Shown here piece after piece: positions 1 to 10,038 of a stretch of DNA of 64,000 nt (within the stretch, counting starts at the first letter, position 1; every line of letters starts with the position of its first letter). Below the pieces are notes generated by a model. The model had not been told where the DNA came from, did no database searches, and saw only the letters and a list, made by a program, of their open reading frames with translations. The position numbers were made by a program, and so were the translations under genes. Location of the stretch: positions 183,555,725 to 183,619,724 of the forward strand of contig JALMGJ010000003.1 in NCBI GenBank assembly GCA_023362775.1, read 5' to 3'. The DNA is from Charina bottae (lineage: Eukaryota; Chordata; Lepidosauria; Squamata; Charinaidae).

Positions 1-475
1 TTTTTAAAAAAAGATTTCTTGTATTATTAATTATAATGGCAGACAATTTACAAGCTTTTTTATTTTTGATTTTTATTATAGTAGACAGCAATGTATAGAA
101 TAGTAGTAGGAAGGGAATAATAAAGTAATTGTTATCTTTGGGGGGGGGAAGTTGACTAGGTGATTTATGGTTTTTTTTTCTCTTTTAATATAAGGGGAGG
201 GAGGAATGGTATTTAGTGATTTTTATAATGTGCTAAGGGGTTTACTTACAGAAATAATGTGATTTTGGTTTAATATAGAGTAAGGGATTGATTATAGAAA
301 AATGCTGTATATCCTTGATGTTTAAAGTCGGAAGTCACTTCTTTTTGTAATCTATTTTAAAAAAAATTCTGTTATGTTTTCACACTTTTTAGTTCTTTTT
401 CTTTTTTGTAGTTTTTTTTGTTTTCTGTATCTTTTATCTTTTTCTGAAATTTAATAAAATTCTTTTATAAAAAGG
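1..475 (+). mobile_element. L1-like LINE 3' end (partial, enters from window edge)
   Basis: This is an AT-rich tract with T-rich runs, a G run near 140 and a poly(A) signal AATAAA near 453, followed by a short A-rich end. The layout resembles the 3' untranslated region of squamate L1 elements and the 3' end of the better-supported L1 copy at 40109-40555. No coding sequence is visible here. The L1 assignment is inferred from layout only; it could be unrelated AT-rich DNA. Confidence 0.35.
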
Positions 476-1194
476 AGTGAATATAATTACTGTGATACAA
501 AGTTATACAACCCCCTTCTGCGAGGAGATCTTGTGGACAGATGTAATAGGACAAGGTCTAAAAAGATGTTTTTGGAAATTTGATAATATGTTATGGGCAC
601 TCATGCAAAAATGGCTGTCATGGAATGTGTAACTAATCACAAAGCTCTCCATTTACCAGAATGCTCAATTCCAACCGCTTTAGCAAACTTCCCATTTTCT
701 GAAACTCCATTTTCTGTTTGTAAAAGTAGTAATTAAAGTGGGACTAAAGGAGGGAAGAGATTTGGATTCAAGGTGTGAGACCATAGAAGAGGGAACAATG
801 CAATGCACATTATTGTTTCATTCTAGTCCAACCCCTTCTAGTACATATTATCTATTGGCTATTTATATGTACATATACCCCCGCTTTCAAATTTTCTAAT
901 AGTAATTCTAGGGAGACAATAAATGACAAGGCATGGTGGAAAAGGATTTCTCCTTACCTGTTATGGTGCGGTCCTGATGCACATCAGGGCCGTCTGTAAA
1001 GGCTATTATGAAAGAAATAGAGGAGGAAAGAAAAACTTGAAGAACCTTCAACTTGTAGTTTGCCACAAAGTTAAGAAGCTTAAATCTGACTTTTTTTTTA
1101 ACAGCAGAGTGATTTATTCCCTAATGTTTTCCATTAAAATAAAAGGCATTGGGCTAGGTCCAGACTCAGCCACTGCTCTGCAGCAGGACTACTG
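476..1194. other. Unassigned AT-rich stretch
   Basis: I see no gene, terminal inverted repeat or recognisable transposon motif here. A 90-codon open frame at 923-1195 (+) has no domain or coding signature, and I treat it as chance. Confidence 0.5.
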
Positions 1195-1242
1195 AAATCA
1201 ATGGGAGAAGTTAATCAAGATTAACTTCCATTCCATGGATTT
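1195..1242. repeat. Short foldback (imperfect palindrome)
   Basis: The arm AAATCAATGGGAGAAGTTAATC (1195-1216, not all bases paired) is followed after 2 nt by an imperfect reverse complement ending ATGGATTT (1219-1242). Small foldbacks with an AAATCAATGG core are common in squamate DNA. It is probably a degraded MITE remnant, but the family is not known to me. Confidence 0.4.
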
Positions 1243-1419
1243 AAATGATTCTTAAATAAATATGGTCTGGAGCTTGAAGAAAGGTTATTATTTTCAAACA
1301 TATCATACTTTTCCTTGAAAGAGCTCAAATGAATATGTTTGTATTCCCCACAACCACAGCTTTGAGTAGGTTAGCCTGAAAAACAGACTAACCTCCAGGT
1401 TCAAATCCACAGCTGAGGG

Positions 1420-1420
<1 letters not shown>

Positions 1421-1495
<75 letters not shown>
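1421..1495. repeat. (TTTC)n microsatellite
   Basis: This is about 75 bp of uninterrupted CTTT/TTTC units running straight into (TTTA)n. The (TTTA)n is the tail of the adjacent minus-strand L2 3' end, so the TTTC array probably expanded from that tail. Confidence 0.9.
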
Positions 1496-1570
1496 ATTTA
1501 TTTATTTATTTATTTCATCACCGCCCATCTCACCCAAGAGTGACTCTGGGCAGTTTACAATATGTTTCTT
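1496..1570 (-). mobile_element. L2 LINE 3' end
   Basis: On the minus strand the sequence ends in (TAAA)n. It is preceded by the conserved L2 3' block, seen on the plus strand as CACCGCCCATC then GTGACTCTGGGCAGTTTACA. The same block occurs at 6750-6800, 58810-58860 and, in the opposite orientation, at 61405-61455. Only the last 75 bp survive, as expected for a strongly 5'-truncated LINE copy. Confidence 0.7.
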
Positions 1571-2867
1571 CATGCCTCATTCAATGTTGTAACAAAAGCA
1601 TTTGGCAGTTCATGATGACGGGCCATGTCCTAAAACATGTTGAACTTGCAATGCAATGCAATGCACAGCACAGCATTGCTAATCTTATTCAATATACTAG
1701 ATTAAAAAGTGATTTATAGGTTTGTGGTAGCCCAGAGTGTTCTGTGAACCCAGCCAGTATGGTAAATTTATAGTTCAGGGCATTACATGAACGTAAGGAG
1801 TTGGATTAACTGAGTAAACCACGGTTAGTGTGCTTTACAAATATAACCATTAAAGATTCATCTATGAGAAGCAAATGTAGGATGTAACATTGTCAACAAA
1901 AGTTATTTTCAAAGTAGACTAGTTATTTACTCTAATTGTTTAATGTCAAGTAGCCAGATGGAAAATCCATTTTATATTTTATCTCATTTTTGCTGATTTA
2001 TCAACAGCTTCATTGAAGAAAAGGAAGAGGTGTTACTTCATAGAGTGAGAAAAATCTTTTATTCTACTTATAACTTTAATGATAACTACAGTATATTCAC
2101 AGTTTGCACTCAACAGAGTTTTAATCAGTGCTGCTTCTCCCTTGGGTTCTTTTATTTTTAGCCCATCATAAAAGTTAGAATTTTATTTACCTCATCACGG
2201 TAAGTAAAATTTGCCAGAGTTCAAGGAACTGCTACCAGGGTTAATTGTGCACTATATCAATGCCTTACTTTGCTGCCATGGCAATGTTTCTAAATGGCTT
2301 CACATTTCAGTTAAACAAAAATCACCAGCTTGCTAATAAAAAAACTGTCCAAGAAAGCAATATCTATCTAATTATTGTTCAGTTCTCAATTGTTCTCCTT
2401 GATAAGGGAAGGAAGGAATGGATTAGTTTCTTATGAATTTTTCTTCATGGCTATGAACTTTCTAGAATGTACTACACCTGCCTGACCCTGATGACTCTTA
2501 AATCAGTGTTTGAGACAACCAGAGACTGATCTGTGGTGAGTAGAGTCAAGATTACAAATAGTGTGCTACTTTCTCTCCACCCCCAAGGCCCTTGCACCAG
2601 CCCTCTTAATTCCCAAGAGTGACCAAAGAGTAGATAATTTACCAGTACTTAAAACTGGGTATTTATTGTGGGCCTAACAACTCAAGGAGTACTTTACTCC
2701 AAGGATAAGAGAAACATAATATTTTGCCCAAAGCAGCAGACCATTATAAAAATTTCCCTTCATTTTCCTAACCTCATTGACAAACTCATGCAGCCTCCCA
2801 GGGCACAATTCAAGCCCCAAAATACATGCACTTATTTTTGAGATAAAAAGAGATACCCATGGCTATT
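1571..2867. other. Unassigned stretch
   Basis: This is mostly unique AT-rich sequence. A short AATGC-type tandem lies near 1650-1670. I see no gene, RNA or transposon signature. Confidence 0.5.
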
Positions 2868-2875
2868 CATTAACC

Positions 2876-2985
2876 CAGGTTTCTCCAACTGGTGTCTTCC
2901 AGATGTGTTGAATTTCCAGCCAAAATAATTGCTGGTAGTTAGGAATTCTGAGAGCTGCCCTTGGGAATGAGGTTGAGGAAAGCTG
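2876..2985. mobile_element. Small hAT-like MITE (110 bp)
   Basis: The left end CAGGTTTCTCCAACTGG and the right end (reverse complement CAGCTTTCCTCAACCT) form an imperfect terminal inverted repeat. The flanking octamers CATTAACC (2868-2875) and CATTAGTC (2986-2993) match at 6 of 8 positions, which fits an aged 8-bp hAT target duplication. Similar elements lie at 24759-24884 and about 61948-62056. There is no coding capacity. Confidence 0.55.
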
Positions 2986-2993
2986 CATTAGTC

Positions 2994-3495
2994 TAATGTC
3001 AAGGAGCTAAAATATATGTTTTTAAATATATAACAAAAGCTGCATATGTAGAAATAGAGGCCTCTAGCCCATTGTGTTTTCAATCCCAAATAGGGAGACT
3101 AGAGCCTATAATTGGCAAAAGGGGAAATCTTAATTATTCCAGTTCAAACTTCAGGAGCTCAACTCCTCATCCGACTTTAATCTCAACTGGGGAGAATTGA
3201 TTTGTTTCAGTCTGAATTTGCATCCAGTCTCCTGTGCTTAATTTTTAGTATAGTAAAACAAAACAAACACATGTGTATTCTGCATGCTAAAACATGTACT
3301 ATTTTAGAGATTTGCCTATTATCCAGCTACGTTACTGCCTATCAGACAATAACAATTCCATCCACCAAAGATGGTGAACAATAAATATTGTAGAAGATAA
3401 CATTCTTCATTTTTGCCAGTTCTGTGTAGTAATCTTTTGACAGCCCTTCATATGTAAAAAACAAGGAAGCTGATTCTTGCTGTGTGTTTTGATCT
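2994..3495. other. Unassigned stretch
   Basis: AT-rich sequence in which I see no gene, RNA or transposon motif. Confidence 0.5.
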
Positions 3496-3589
3496 ACTAT
3501 CAGCTCTTAAGTAGGCCAGGTCAGAAAACAGACAATGCAAGGGCTACAGGGATTCTATTTTATTGTTATAAGATATTAGAAAAAAAATC
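3496..3589. repeat. Unclassified dispersed repeat, left part
   Basis: The stretch contains AGGCCAGGTCAGAAAACA and CTACAGGGATTC. These resemble the centre of the large inverted repeat at 43605-43650 (AGGCCAGGTCAAGAAACA, GACAGGGATTC). The matching right part is at 4546-4712, so the R4-type element between them appears to have landed inside a copy of this repeat. The family is unknown. Confidence 0.35.
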
Positions 3590-3637
3590 CCTTCTCACCC
3601 CTATGGGTGGTATGTGTCTTCCACAACCTCGGGTCCT

Positions 3638-4153
3638 CTACCAGAGGCCTGGGAGTTTGAGGGTTCTGCGCAGTATCTTAGCTGTTCCTAGCATTGCACT
3701 CTTCTGGACAAAGAGCTCTGATGTTGCTCCTGGGATCTGTTGGAGCCACTCTCCCAGCTTAGGAGTCACAGCCCCAAGTACTCCTACCACCACTGGGACC
3801 ACTTTGGCCTTCACTTTCCACATCCTCTCTAGTTCCTCCTTCAGGTGCTGGTACTTCTCCAGCTTCTCATACTCCTTCTTCCTGATGTTGCTGTCACTTG
3901 GCACTGCTACATCTATCAGCACCGCCATCTTCTGGTCCTTGTCTATTACCACAATGTCTGGTTGATTGGCCAGTACCTGCCTGTCTGTCTGGATCTGGAA
4001 GTCCCACAGGATCTTAGCCCTGTCATTCTCCACAACTTTCAGTGGAATCTCCCATCTGGACTTGGGAGGGTCTAGCCCATACGCTGTGCAGATGTTCCTG
4101 TATACAATGCCAGCTACTTGGTTGTGCCGTTCCTTGATCATGTAGCCAAGCAT
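3638..4153 (-). pseudogene. R4-clade LINE ORF C-terminus with restriction-like endonuclease
   Basis: A 171-codon open frame encodes the C-terminal part of an R4/Dong/Rex6-type retrotransposon protein. In these LINEs it carries a restriction-enzyme-like endonuclease that nicks the target DNA for target-primed reverse transcription. The catalytic signature is visible: Pro-Asp at residues 65-66, Asp at 71 and a second acidic Asp at 81 in the context IDVAVP, fitting the PD-x(12-14)-D pattern of the R2/R4 endonuclease. A basic and acidic helical stretch (about 88-115) and a C-terminus ending KLPGLW follow. The reverse transcriptase is absent upstream, so the first ATG here is not a real start. The homologous block at 35781-36096 lacks the final third. 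The R4-type assignment is strong; activity is very unlikely. Confidence 0.8.
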
Positions 4154-4438
4154 CTCCAGGATTACAGTGGCTGTAGCGTATACGTATATCCCCTCTCATT
4201 AGGTCTACTGTTGTAGTAGCATTCCATCAATTCCAGGTTCTCTTGTCTCGTCCATGTATGGTGTGTTCCAGTAGCCCACTTATCGTCAGATTACCCTGGT
4301 TCCCCAACAACTGATGTGGACCTTATTAATCCGGGTGATGTCCGAGCCAGCATGACTAGTTCGTGTCACTCTCATATTTTGAGGTAGGCAGGTGAAGCGT
4401 TAGGGGGTCTTTGCCCAAGAACTGCTACTGGTAAGGTA

Positions 4439-4512
4439 GGTACAGCCAGGATTTGAACCCTGGTCCCCCGCTCCAGAGGCGGCACTCTAACCATTACGCT
4501 ATCCAGCCACTC
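4439..4512 (-). repeat. tRNA-like SINE-type head (not a functional tRNA)
   Basis: On the minus strand an A-box-like TAGCGTAATGGTTAGAGTGC, a CCGC/GCGG anticodon stem with a 7-nt loop CTCTGGA, and a T arm CCAGG-GTTCAAA-CCTGG containing a perfect B box lie at tRNA spacing. The acceptor stem does not pair well, which argues against a working tRNA gene. It marks an internal RNA polymerase III promoter-like block at the 5' edge of the R4-type element. Confidence 0.65.
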
Positions 4513-4516
4513 CTCC

Positions 4517-4542
4517 TATTTTATCTCTATCTATCTATCTCT
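4517..4542. repeat. (TCTA)n short tandem
   Basis: A short run of CTAT/TCTA units directly beyond the 5' edge of the R4-type element. Confidence 0.7.
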
Positions 4543-4545
4543 CAT

Positions 4546-4712
4546 ATATAACAGAAACTTGAAAGCTTCTCAGAATTTGCCTTGCCCTTTCTTATACCAG
4601 AATCAAGGATGGTTACTTTGAGTTTCTTTCTCATCCCCTCTTCCTTCCCAGATTGATGTTTATTTAATAGTTCTTGCATTCCTTCATCAAGGTAATCTCC
4701 ATACTCCTCTGC
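4546..4712. repeat. Unclassified dispersed repeat, right part
   Basis: ACTTTGAGTTTCTTTCTCAT here matches TTTTGAGTTTCTTTCTCATG at 43735-43757, with further similarity (TCTTATAC, AATCAAGG, CATTCCTTC) in the same order. It is read as the continuation of the repeat interrupted by the R4-type element. Confidence 0.4.
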
Positions 4713-5939
4713 ATCTATAGATCTGCTGTCAAATAAGAGGAAACTCTAATTTCCAAACCTGGGATTTGATTTGGTTTGTTCTTAAATGTAATATTTGTAC
4801 GTCATGTTATCAACAGCAGAGATGAGTAAAAAAGCAACTCAGAATAGTAATAAACATTCCAAAATGTTAATATTTTGATCAATATAATTATACAATAATA
4901 TACAAAATAATGTTTAATTGATATTTTTATTTTTAAAATTCCAGAATAGAGTTACAGAAGCAAGATAAAACAATATAATCAAAGCAGGAACAAATCAAAA
5001 CCATAATACAGGAAAGCAGGAACAACAGCACAGTAACAAATACTAACACAACATTAAAAATGCAGCAAGAAGATTTGGAGCTAGTGACGACTGAGTAGAG
5101 AGAGAGTTCTAATGTTTAGATACCTATATCAAGAGTATCTTTTAGCTTGCTGCAAAGCAAATGCATCACCATCAAAAGGATATTCATACTAGATCTTAAT
5201 GACCTATTAAGAGTAGATAAGGGAGAAGGCAACTCACAAGGTATAGTTCAATGAACAGTTAATGTAGATATGTAATTACAAGCACATAATGAAAATGATT
5301 GATCAGTGGAAACGTTCGAGCCAGTGGACATAACCTAGACTTCCTCAACATGCTTTCTGCATTGGGATTGCATTTCTCACTACAGTATATGAGTTATGAA
5401 CACAGCACTAACAAGTATTGAAAATTATCTTAAGCAAGATAAACATCTTCTGCCTTTTTAAACACACATAAGAAAGGTAGCACAATTCAAAAGCTGTCTT
5501 GTCAACCATAAATACAAAGTGGAGGAGGACTAATGGATGTATTTTGTGGTTCTAAATATGGAAACCCCCCACCCCCACCCCCCAGTTTTCTGGTTAACAG
5601 AAAAGTGGCTGACAACATCTGACAATGTTAAATTCTTCTTGTATATTAAGGGAATATGCTGATATATAGTAAGAATTGCTTGACCTCTGATCTCATTGTC
5701 TGCTATGTGAACACAGATGCCAAATAGAAAAGACTGAGTGTATTCATGCATTTGTGAGTCATGCATTTATGAGATCAGGATATTTTGAATTCCTTTAGCT
5801 CAAAGAAATATGCCTGTGTGTTAATATATTAAGTCGTATAGTTCTTTGTAATAGTCTTTCTTTTAAAAAATTCTGATTTCCTACCTAGTGCAGTAGGACT
5901 ACAGTTAATATTTTTATCTAGCAAGCTAGTAAAGGTAAC
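4713..5939. other. Unassigned stretch with A-rich block
   Basis: An A/C-rich block at about 4917-5070 contains AAGCAGGAACAA twice and could be an old LINE 3' end on the minus strand, but I cannot name it. A C-rich run lies at 5564-5583. A 78-codon frame at 5530-5766 (-) has no recognisable content. Nothing else is seen. Confidence 0.4.
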
Positions 5940-6720
5940 TATTGTTGTTTATTCGTTCAGTCGCTTCCGACTCTTCGTGACTTCATGGACCAGCCCACAC
6001 CAGAGCTTCCTGTCGGCCGTCACCATCCCCAGCTCCCCCATGGTTGAGTCTGTCACCTCCAGAATATCATCCATCCATCTTGCTCTTGGTCGGCCCCTCT
6101 TCCTTTTGCCTTCCACTTTTCCTAGCATCAGCTTCTTGTCCAGGGTATCCTGTCTTCTCATTATGTGGCCAAAGTACTTCAGTTTTGCCTTTAATATCAT
6201 TCCCTCAAGTGAGCAGTCTGGCTTTATTTCCTGGAGTATGGACTGGTTTGATCTTCTTGCAGTCCAAGGCACTCTCAGAATTTTCCTCCAACACCACAGT
6301 TCAAAAGCATCTATCTTCCTTCGCTCAGCCTTCCTTATGGTCCAGCTCTCACAGCCATAGGTTACTACAGGGAATACCATTGCTTTAACTATGCCGACCT
6401 TTGTTGTCAGTGTGATGTCTCTGCTCTTAACTATTTTATCCAGATTTGCCATTGCTCTCCTCCCAAGAAGTAGACGTCTTCTGATTTCCTGGCTGCAGTC
6501 AGCATCTGCAGTAATCTTTGTGCCTAGAAATACAAAGTCTGTCACTGCCTCCACTTTTTCTCCCTCTATTTGCCAGTTATCAATCAAGCTGGTTGCCATA
6601 ATCTTGGTTTTTTTGAGGTTTAACTGCAACCCAGCTTTTGCACTTTCTTCCTTCACCTTCGTCATAAGGCTCCTCAACTCCTCCTCGCTTTCAGCCATCA
6701 AAGTGGTATCATCTGCATAT
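5940..6720 (-). mobile_element. Bov-B (RTE) LINE, 3' part
   Basis: This is the 3' portion of a minus-strand Bov-B LINE whose 5' portion is at 10807-13250; the two are separated by an inserted L2. The element's end near 5940 reads CGAATAAACAACAATAG on the minus strand, the (AAC)-type tail typical of Bov-B. The preceding AAGAGTCGGA is the same tail motif seen at the end of the Bov-B copy at 28648-29551 and in the Sauria SINEs. Together the two parts come to about 3.2 kb, the length of a full Bov-B. Confidence 0.9.
5949..6719 (-). pseudogene. Bov-B reverse transcriptase, C-terminal part from YADD onward
   Basis: This frame continues the Bov-B polyprotein. It begins at the codons for the catalytic YADD box of the reverse transcriptase (first codon at 6719-6717), runs through the thumb and connection regions (FLGTKITAD, ESWTIRKAE, FELWCWRKILRVPW, KYFGHIMRR) and ends at HEVTKSRKRLNE followed by a stop at 5949. 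No internal stop or frameshift is visible over about 257 codons. It is separated from its N-terminal part (10809-13070) by the nested L2. Before that insertion the protein would have lacked only the single nonsense codon at 11400-11402. Family recognition rests on near-collinear motifs with the other Bov-B copy in this window. Confidence 0.9.
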
Positions 6721-6929
6721 TTATTTATTTATTTTTATTTTATTTATTTAATTTATTCCCCGCCCATTTCCCATACAAGGGACTCTGGGCAGGTTACAAT
6801 AATTAAAACTTAAAAATTTAAAATATTTAAAACCATACAAGGTGGAAAATGTATAAAAATATATCCAAATATAAAATAAAATAAAATAAAATCCAAAATG
6901 GATTGGGGACCGTAGCACAGGTCATATTG

Positions 6930-8606
6930 CTACGGGGCCAGCCAACCCCAGGAGGCACTACCACCTCCGTTGTCCCAGGCCAGGCGGCAGAGCCAGGTCT
7001 TAATGGCCTTCCAAAAGGCCAGGAGTGAAGGGGTCAGTCTCACCACCGGGGGCAAGATGTTCCATAAGGCGGGTGCTGTCGCAGAGAAGGCACGCCTCCT
7101 GGACCCCGCTAGATGGAATTCTCTTGTTGAGGGGGTCCCAAGCATGCCCACTCTGCATGCACGGGTGGGGCGGGCTGACGTTATCGGGACGAGACGGTCC
7201 CTCAGGTACCCTGGTCCTATGCCATATAGGGCTTTAAAGGTAATCACCAACACCTTGAATTGGACCCGGAAGCAAACTGGCAACCAATGCAGCTCGCGTA
7301 GCAGAGGTGTTACATGTGCCGATCTTATGGCACCCGTAACTGTTCGCGCCGCCGCATTCTGTACCAGCTGAAGCTTCCGGATACTCTTCAGGGGTAGCCC
7401 CATGTAGAGCGCATTACAGTAGTCTATGCGGGAGATGACAAGGGCATGAGTGACTGTTCGGAGGGCCTCCTGATCCAGGAAAGGGCGTAACTGGCGCACA
7501 ATTCGAAGTTGTGCAAAGGCCCTCCTGGCCACGACTGCCACCTGCTCTTTGAGCAAGAGTCGCGAGTCCAGGAGGACCCCCCGATTCCGCACTGGATCCG
7601 AGTGAGGTAGTGCAACCCCACCCAGAACCAAAGATGACAACTTCCCGGGTCTAGGGGGGCCATCAATCCACAGCCACTCTGTCTTACCAGGGTTCAGTTG
7701 AAGCCTGTTGTTCCCCATCCAGACCCCCACAGCCTCCAGACACTGAGATAGGGCATCGACCGCATCACCTACTTCACCCAGGATGGAGATGTATAACTGG
7801 GTATCATCAGCATATTGGTGATACCTCATCCCGTGGTGATGGATGATCTTGCCCAGCGGCTTCATGTAGATGTTGACCAGGAGAGGAGAGAGAACCGATC
7901 CCTGCGGCACCCCACAAGACAGGGGTTGCTGGTCAGCTCTCTCCTCTCCTATCAACACCGACTGGGAACAGCCCTGGAGGAAGGAGGCGAACCAGCGCAA
8001 AACCACGCCGCCCGCCCCCAACTCCCTGAGCCTCCCCAAGAGTATACCATGGTCGACGGTATCAAAAGCCGCTGAGAGATCTAAGAGAGCCAGGATGGAT
8101 GCACTCCCTCCATCCCGCCCTCGCCAGAGATCATCCATAAGCGCGACCAATGCAGTCTCTGTCCCATATCCTGGCCTGAAACCTGACTGAAAAGGGTCCA
8201 GATAATCCGTTTCCTCCAGAATCCTCTGGAGTTGCAATGCCACCACCTTCTCAACCACCTTTCCCAAAAAGGGAAGGTGGAAGACTGGGCGAAAATTGCC
8301 CAGAATAGTAGGGTCCAAAGATGGTTTCTTGAGGAGGGGGTGCACCAGCGCCTCCTTAAAGGCAGCCGGGAACACCCCCTCACTCAAGGACGAATTTATA
8401 ATCGCCAGGACCCAGCCACATGTCACCTCTCTAGCTGATTTCACCAGCCAGGAGGGACATGGGTCAAGTTGACATGTGGTGGCATTTACAATCCCAAGGA
8501 TCCTGTCTACTTCATCAGGCCCAACAGGATCAAACTGCTCCCAGATAACATGGTAAGTACGAGCCTCTGGCATCTCCCCAGATCTTGTCTCACGCTTGGA
8601 GTCCAA
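6930..8606 (-). pseudogene. L2 LINE ORF2 reverse transcriptase
   Basis: This open frame of 558 codons encodes the reverse transcriptase of an L2-clade LINE, the enzyme that copies the element's RNA at a nicked target. Visible motifs are CQLDPCPSWLV at about 45-55, GNFRPV at about 103, FQSGFRPGYGTETALV at about 139-154, the first catalytic Asp in LLDLSAAFDTVDH (174-186), GVPQGSVLSPLL (232-243) and the catalytic YADD at 265-268. A C-terminal block ALWNILPPVVR (about 515) is typical of L2 and CR1. The wording of the motifs, especially MKPLGKIIHH and YHQYADDTQLY, fits L2 rather than CR1. The first ATG is not a true start, because the endonuclease lies upstream in shifted frames. The full reading frame is therefore broken and the copy is presumed dead. 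Confidence 0.9.
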
Positions 8607-8894
8607 CTTGGAATGAATCTGAGCGATTTTGTCCTGCAGATGCTCAGAAAACTCTTCCGTTCGGCCCTGTAGATGGGTCTCCCCTTGTTCCCGCCCAAAA
8701 GCGATCTTGTAATCTTAAACAGGGCCATCAGACGGCATTCTGCGGACGCAATAAGAGCGGAGAAATATTCACGTTTCGCCCTCTTACCGCCACAAGGTAG
8801 GCCTTAACAGCGGCTCTAGATTGTGTTCGGTCAGATTCCGTCTTCGTCTTTCTCCAGCGGCGCTCTAGACATCTCTTAACCCTCTTCAAAGCCC
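8607..8894 (-). pseudogene. L2 ORF2 linker between endonuclease and RT (frameshifted)
   Basis: Coding sense is spread over different minus-strand frames here. One carries WFTEELRALKRVKRCLERRWRKT (8950-8860, shown partly) and another ALFKITRSLLGG near 8725-8690, so at least two frameshifts separate the endonuclease from the reverse transcriptase. This basic linker is typical of L2 ORF2. Confidence 0.65.
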
Positions 8895-9398
8895 TCAACT
8901 CCTCCGTAAACCAGAGTGACGGGCCGAACAGGGCCGGAGAGGTCGCATAGGCGCGATCTTGTCCAGGGCTCTGGCTGCTGCCTTGTTCCAGGCTGCAGCC
9001 AGGACCTCCACTGGACCATGAAGCAAGTCCTCGGGAATAACCCCCAGCTCCTTCTGAAACCTTACTGGGTCCATCAGTCGCCAGGGGCGGACCAGTCGAA
9101 TAGGTCCCGCCTCCCTGCGGAGTGGGGTAGCACAAGAGAGTCTCAGGGTCACCAGGGCGTGGTCTGACCATGACAATGGGGAAAGATGTAACTCTCCCCT
9201 CAGATCACATTGCCACTGCTCGGACAAGAAAACTAAATCCAGAGTGAGACCACTGTCACGAGTCGGGTCACGAATAATCTGAGACAGGCCCATAGCTGCC
9301 ATGGTAGCCATGAACTCCTGGGCCGCCTCCGAGGACCGTCCCAGGGATGGCAGATTGAAATCCCCCAGAACCATAAGTCTGGGAAACTCCACTGCCAA
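8895..9398 (-). pseudogene. L2 ORF2 APE endonuclease, second half
   Basis: This 167-codon open frame carries the C-terminal half of an apurinic/apyrimidinic-like endonuclease, which nicks DNA to prime reverse transcription in L2 elements. GDFNLPSLG at about residue 12 supplies the conserved Asp and Asn, and SWSDHALVTLRL at about 76-87 supplies the catalytic Asp-His. It is in the same frame as the downstream reverse transcriptase (6930-8606) but a different frame from the upstream half (9472-10038), so a frameshift lies near 9400-9470. Confidence 0.85.
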
Positions 9399-9471
9399 CC
9401 CCTCCCAGCTCAGGCAGGGAGGTTGCTACGCAGCAAGGAGGCTGGTACAGCAGCAACACTCCCAACTGTTC

Positions 9472-10038
9472 TCATGAACCCAACTTGAAAAACAGGGTCT
9501 CACACCCGGTCACTTGTGGAGCAGCGCCCCTGAAGGCCACAAGGGACTCTCGGATGACAACTGCTACCCCTCCTCCCCTGCCCCAGTGTCTCGGCTGATG
9601 CCACACCTGAAACCCGGCTGGGCACATTTCCGAGAGGGCTACTCCCCCCTCTGGGCCCAGCCAGGTCTCGGTAATACACACCAGGTCAGCCCCTTCCTCT
9701 GTGATTAAATCACTTATAAGGGGGGCCTTGTTATTCACCGACCTGGCATTCAGCAGCAGCAGTCGGAGACCAGAGCCCACGAGGATCTGCTTACCAGGGC
9801 CTTGGTATGAACACGGGGGGCCAGAACGCACCACCGGTAACAAACACCGGAGGCGCCTTCCCCGATAATGGCTTGCCCTCCGGTTCCCGTCATACCGTCC
9901 CCTGCCCGTCACCACCTGAATCACTTGGCCCGCCACACAGCCCCTAGAGATTCCCGGCTCTGGCCTAGTAGCCTCCACTCCCAGGCCTCCGGGATTCTTG
10001 GGACTAATCAAGGGTCCCTTATCCCATTCATCGATCAT
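9472..10038 (-). pseudogene. L2 ORF2 N-terminus and APE endonuclease, first half
   Basis: This 188-codon open frame includes LLLLNARSVNNKAP (about 92-105) and the catalytic Glu in LVCITETWLGP, the opening motifs of the APE endonuclease of L2 and CR1 LINEs. About 85 residues of basic, Gly/Arg-rich leader precede them. The frame stops at 9472 and the homology continues in another frame at 9398, which indicates a frameshift. The start codon is uncertain. Confidence 0.85.

Larger units (their letters stand above)
3590..4516 (-). mobile_element. R4-type LINE, internally shortened, with tRNA-like 5' edge
   Basis: On the minus strand the element has four parts. It begins with a tRNA-like block (4512-4439), continues with about 280 bp holding a short N-terminal-like frame, then carries an R4-type C-terminal coding block (4153-3638) and ends in a short 3' UTR. 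The whole reverse transcriptase region is missing: the frame near 4235-4180 is joined almost directly to the C-terminal block. A second R4 copy at 35778-37330 shows what normally lies upstream of the C-terminus. This is either an internally deleted relic or a non-autonomous R4 derivative. Confidence 0.65.

Noticed and set aside
923..1195. 90-codon open frame
   Set aside because: No recognisable domain, no splice-site or coding context; length is within chance for this sequence.
1370..1415. B-box-like GGTTCAAATCC next to the TTTC array
   Set aside because: No A box or anticodon stem at tRNA spacing; too little to call a SINE.
3477..3965. 162-codon plus-strand open frame
   Set aside because: It is the complement of the R4 C-terminal frame, which has clear catalytic motifs on the minus strand.
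4439..4512. Functional tRNA gene
   Set aside because: A and B boxes and two stems look right, but the acceptor stem does not pair, and the block is fused to an R4-type element.
6970..8438. Several plus-strand open frames (for example 6970-7371, 7870-8190)
   Set aside because: They are antisense to the L2 reverse transcriptase and owe their length to its GC-rich codons.
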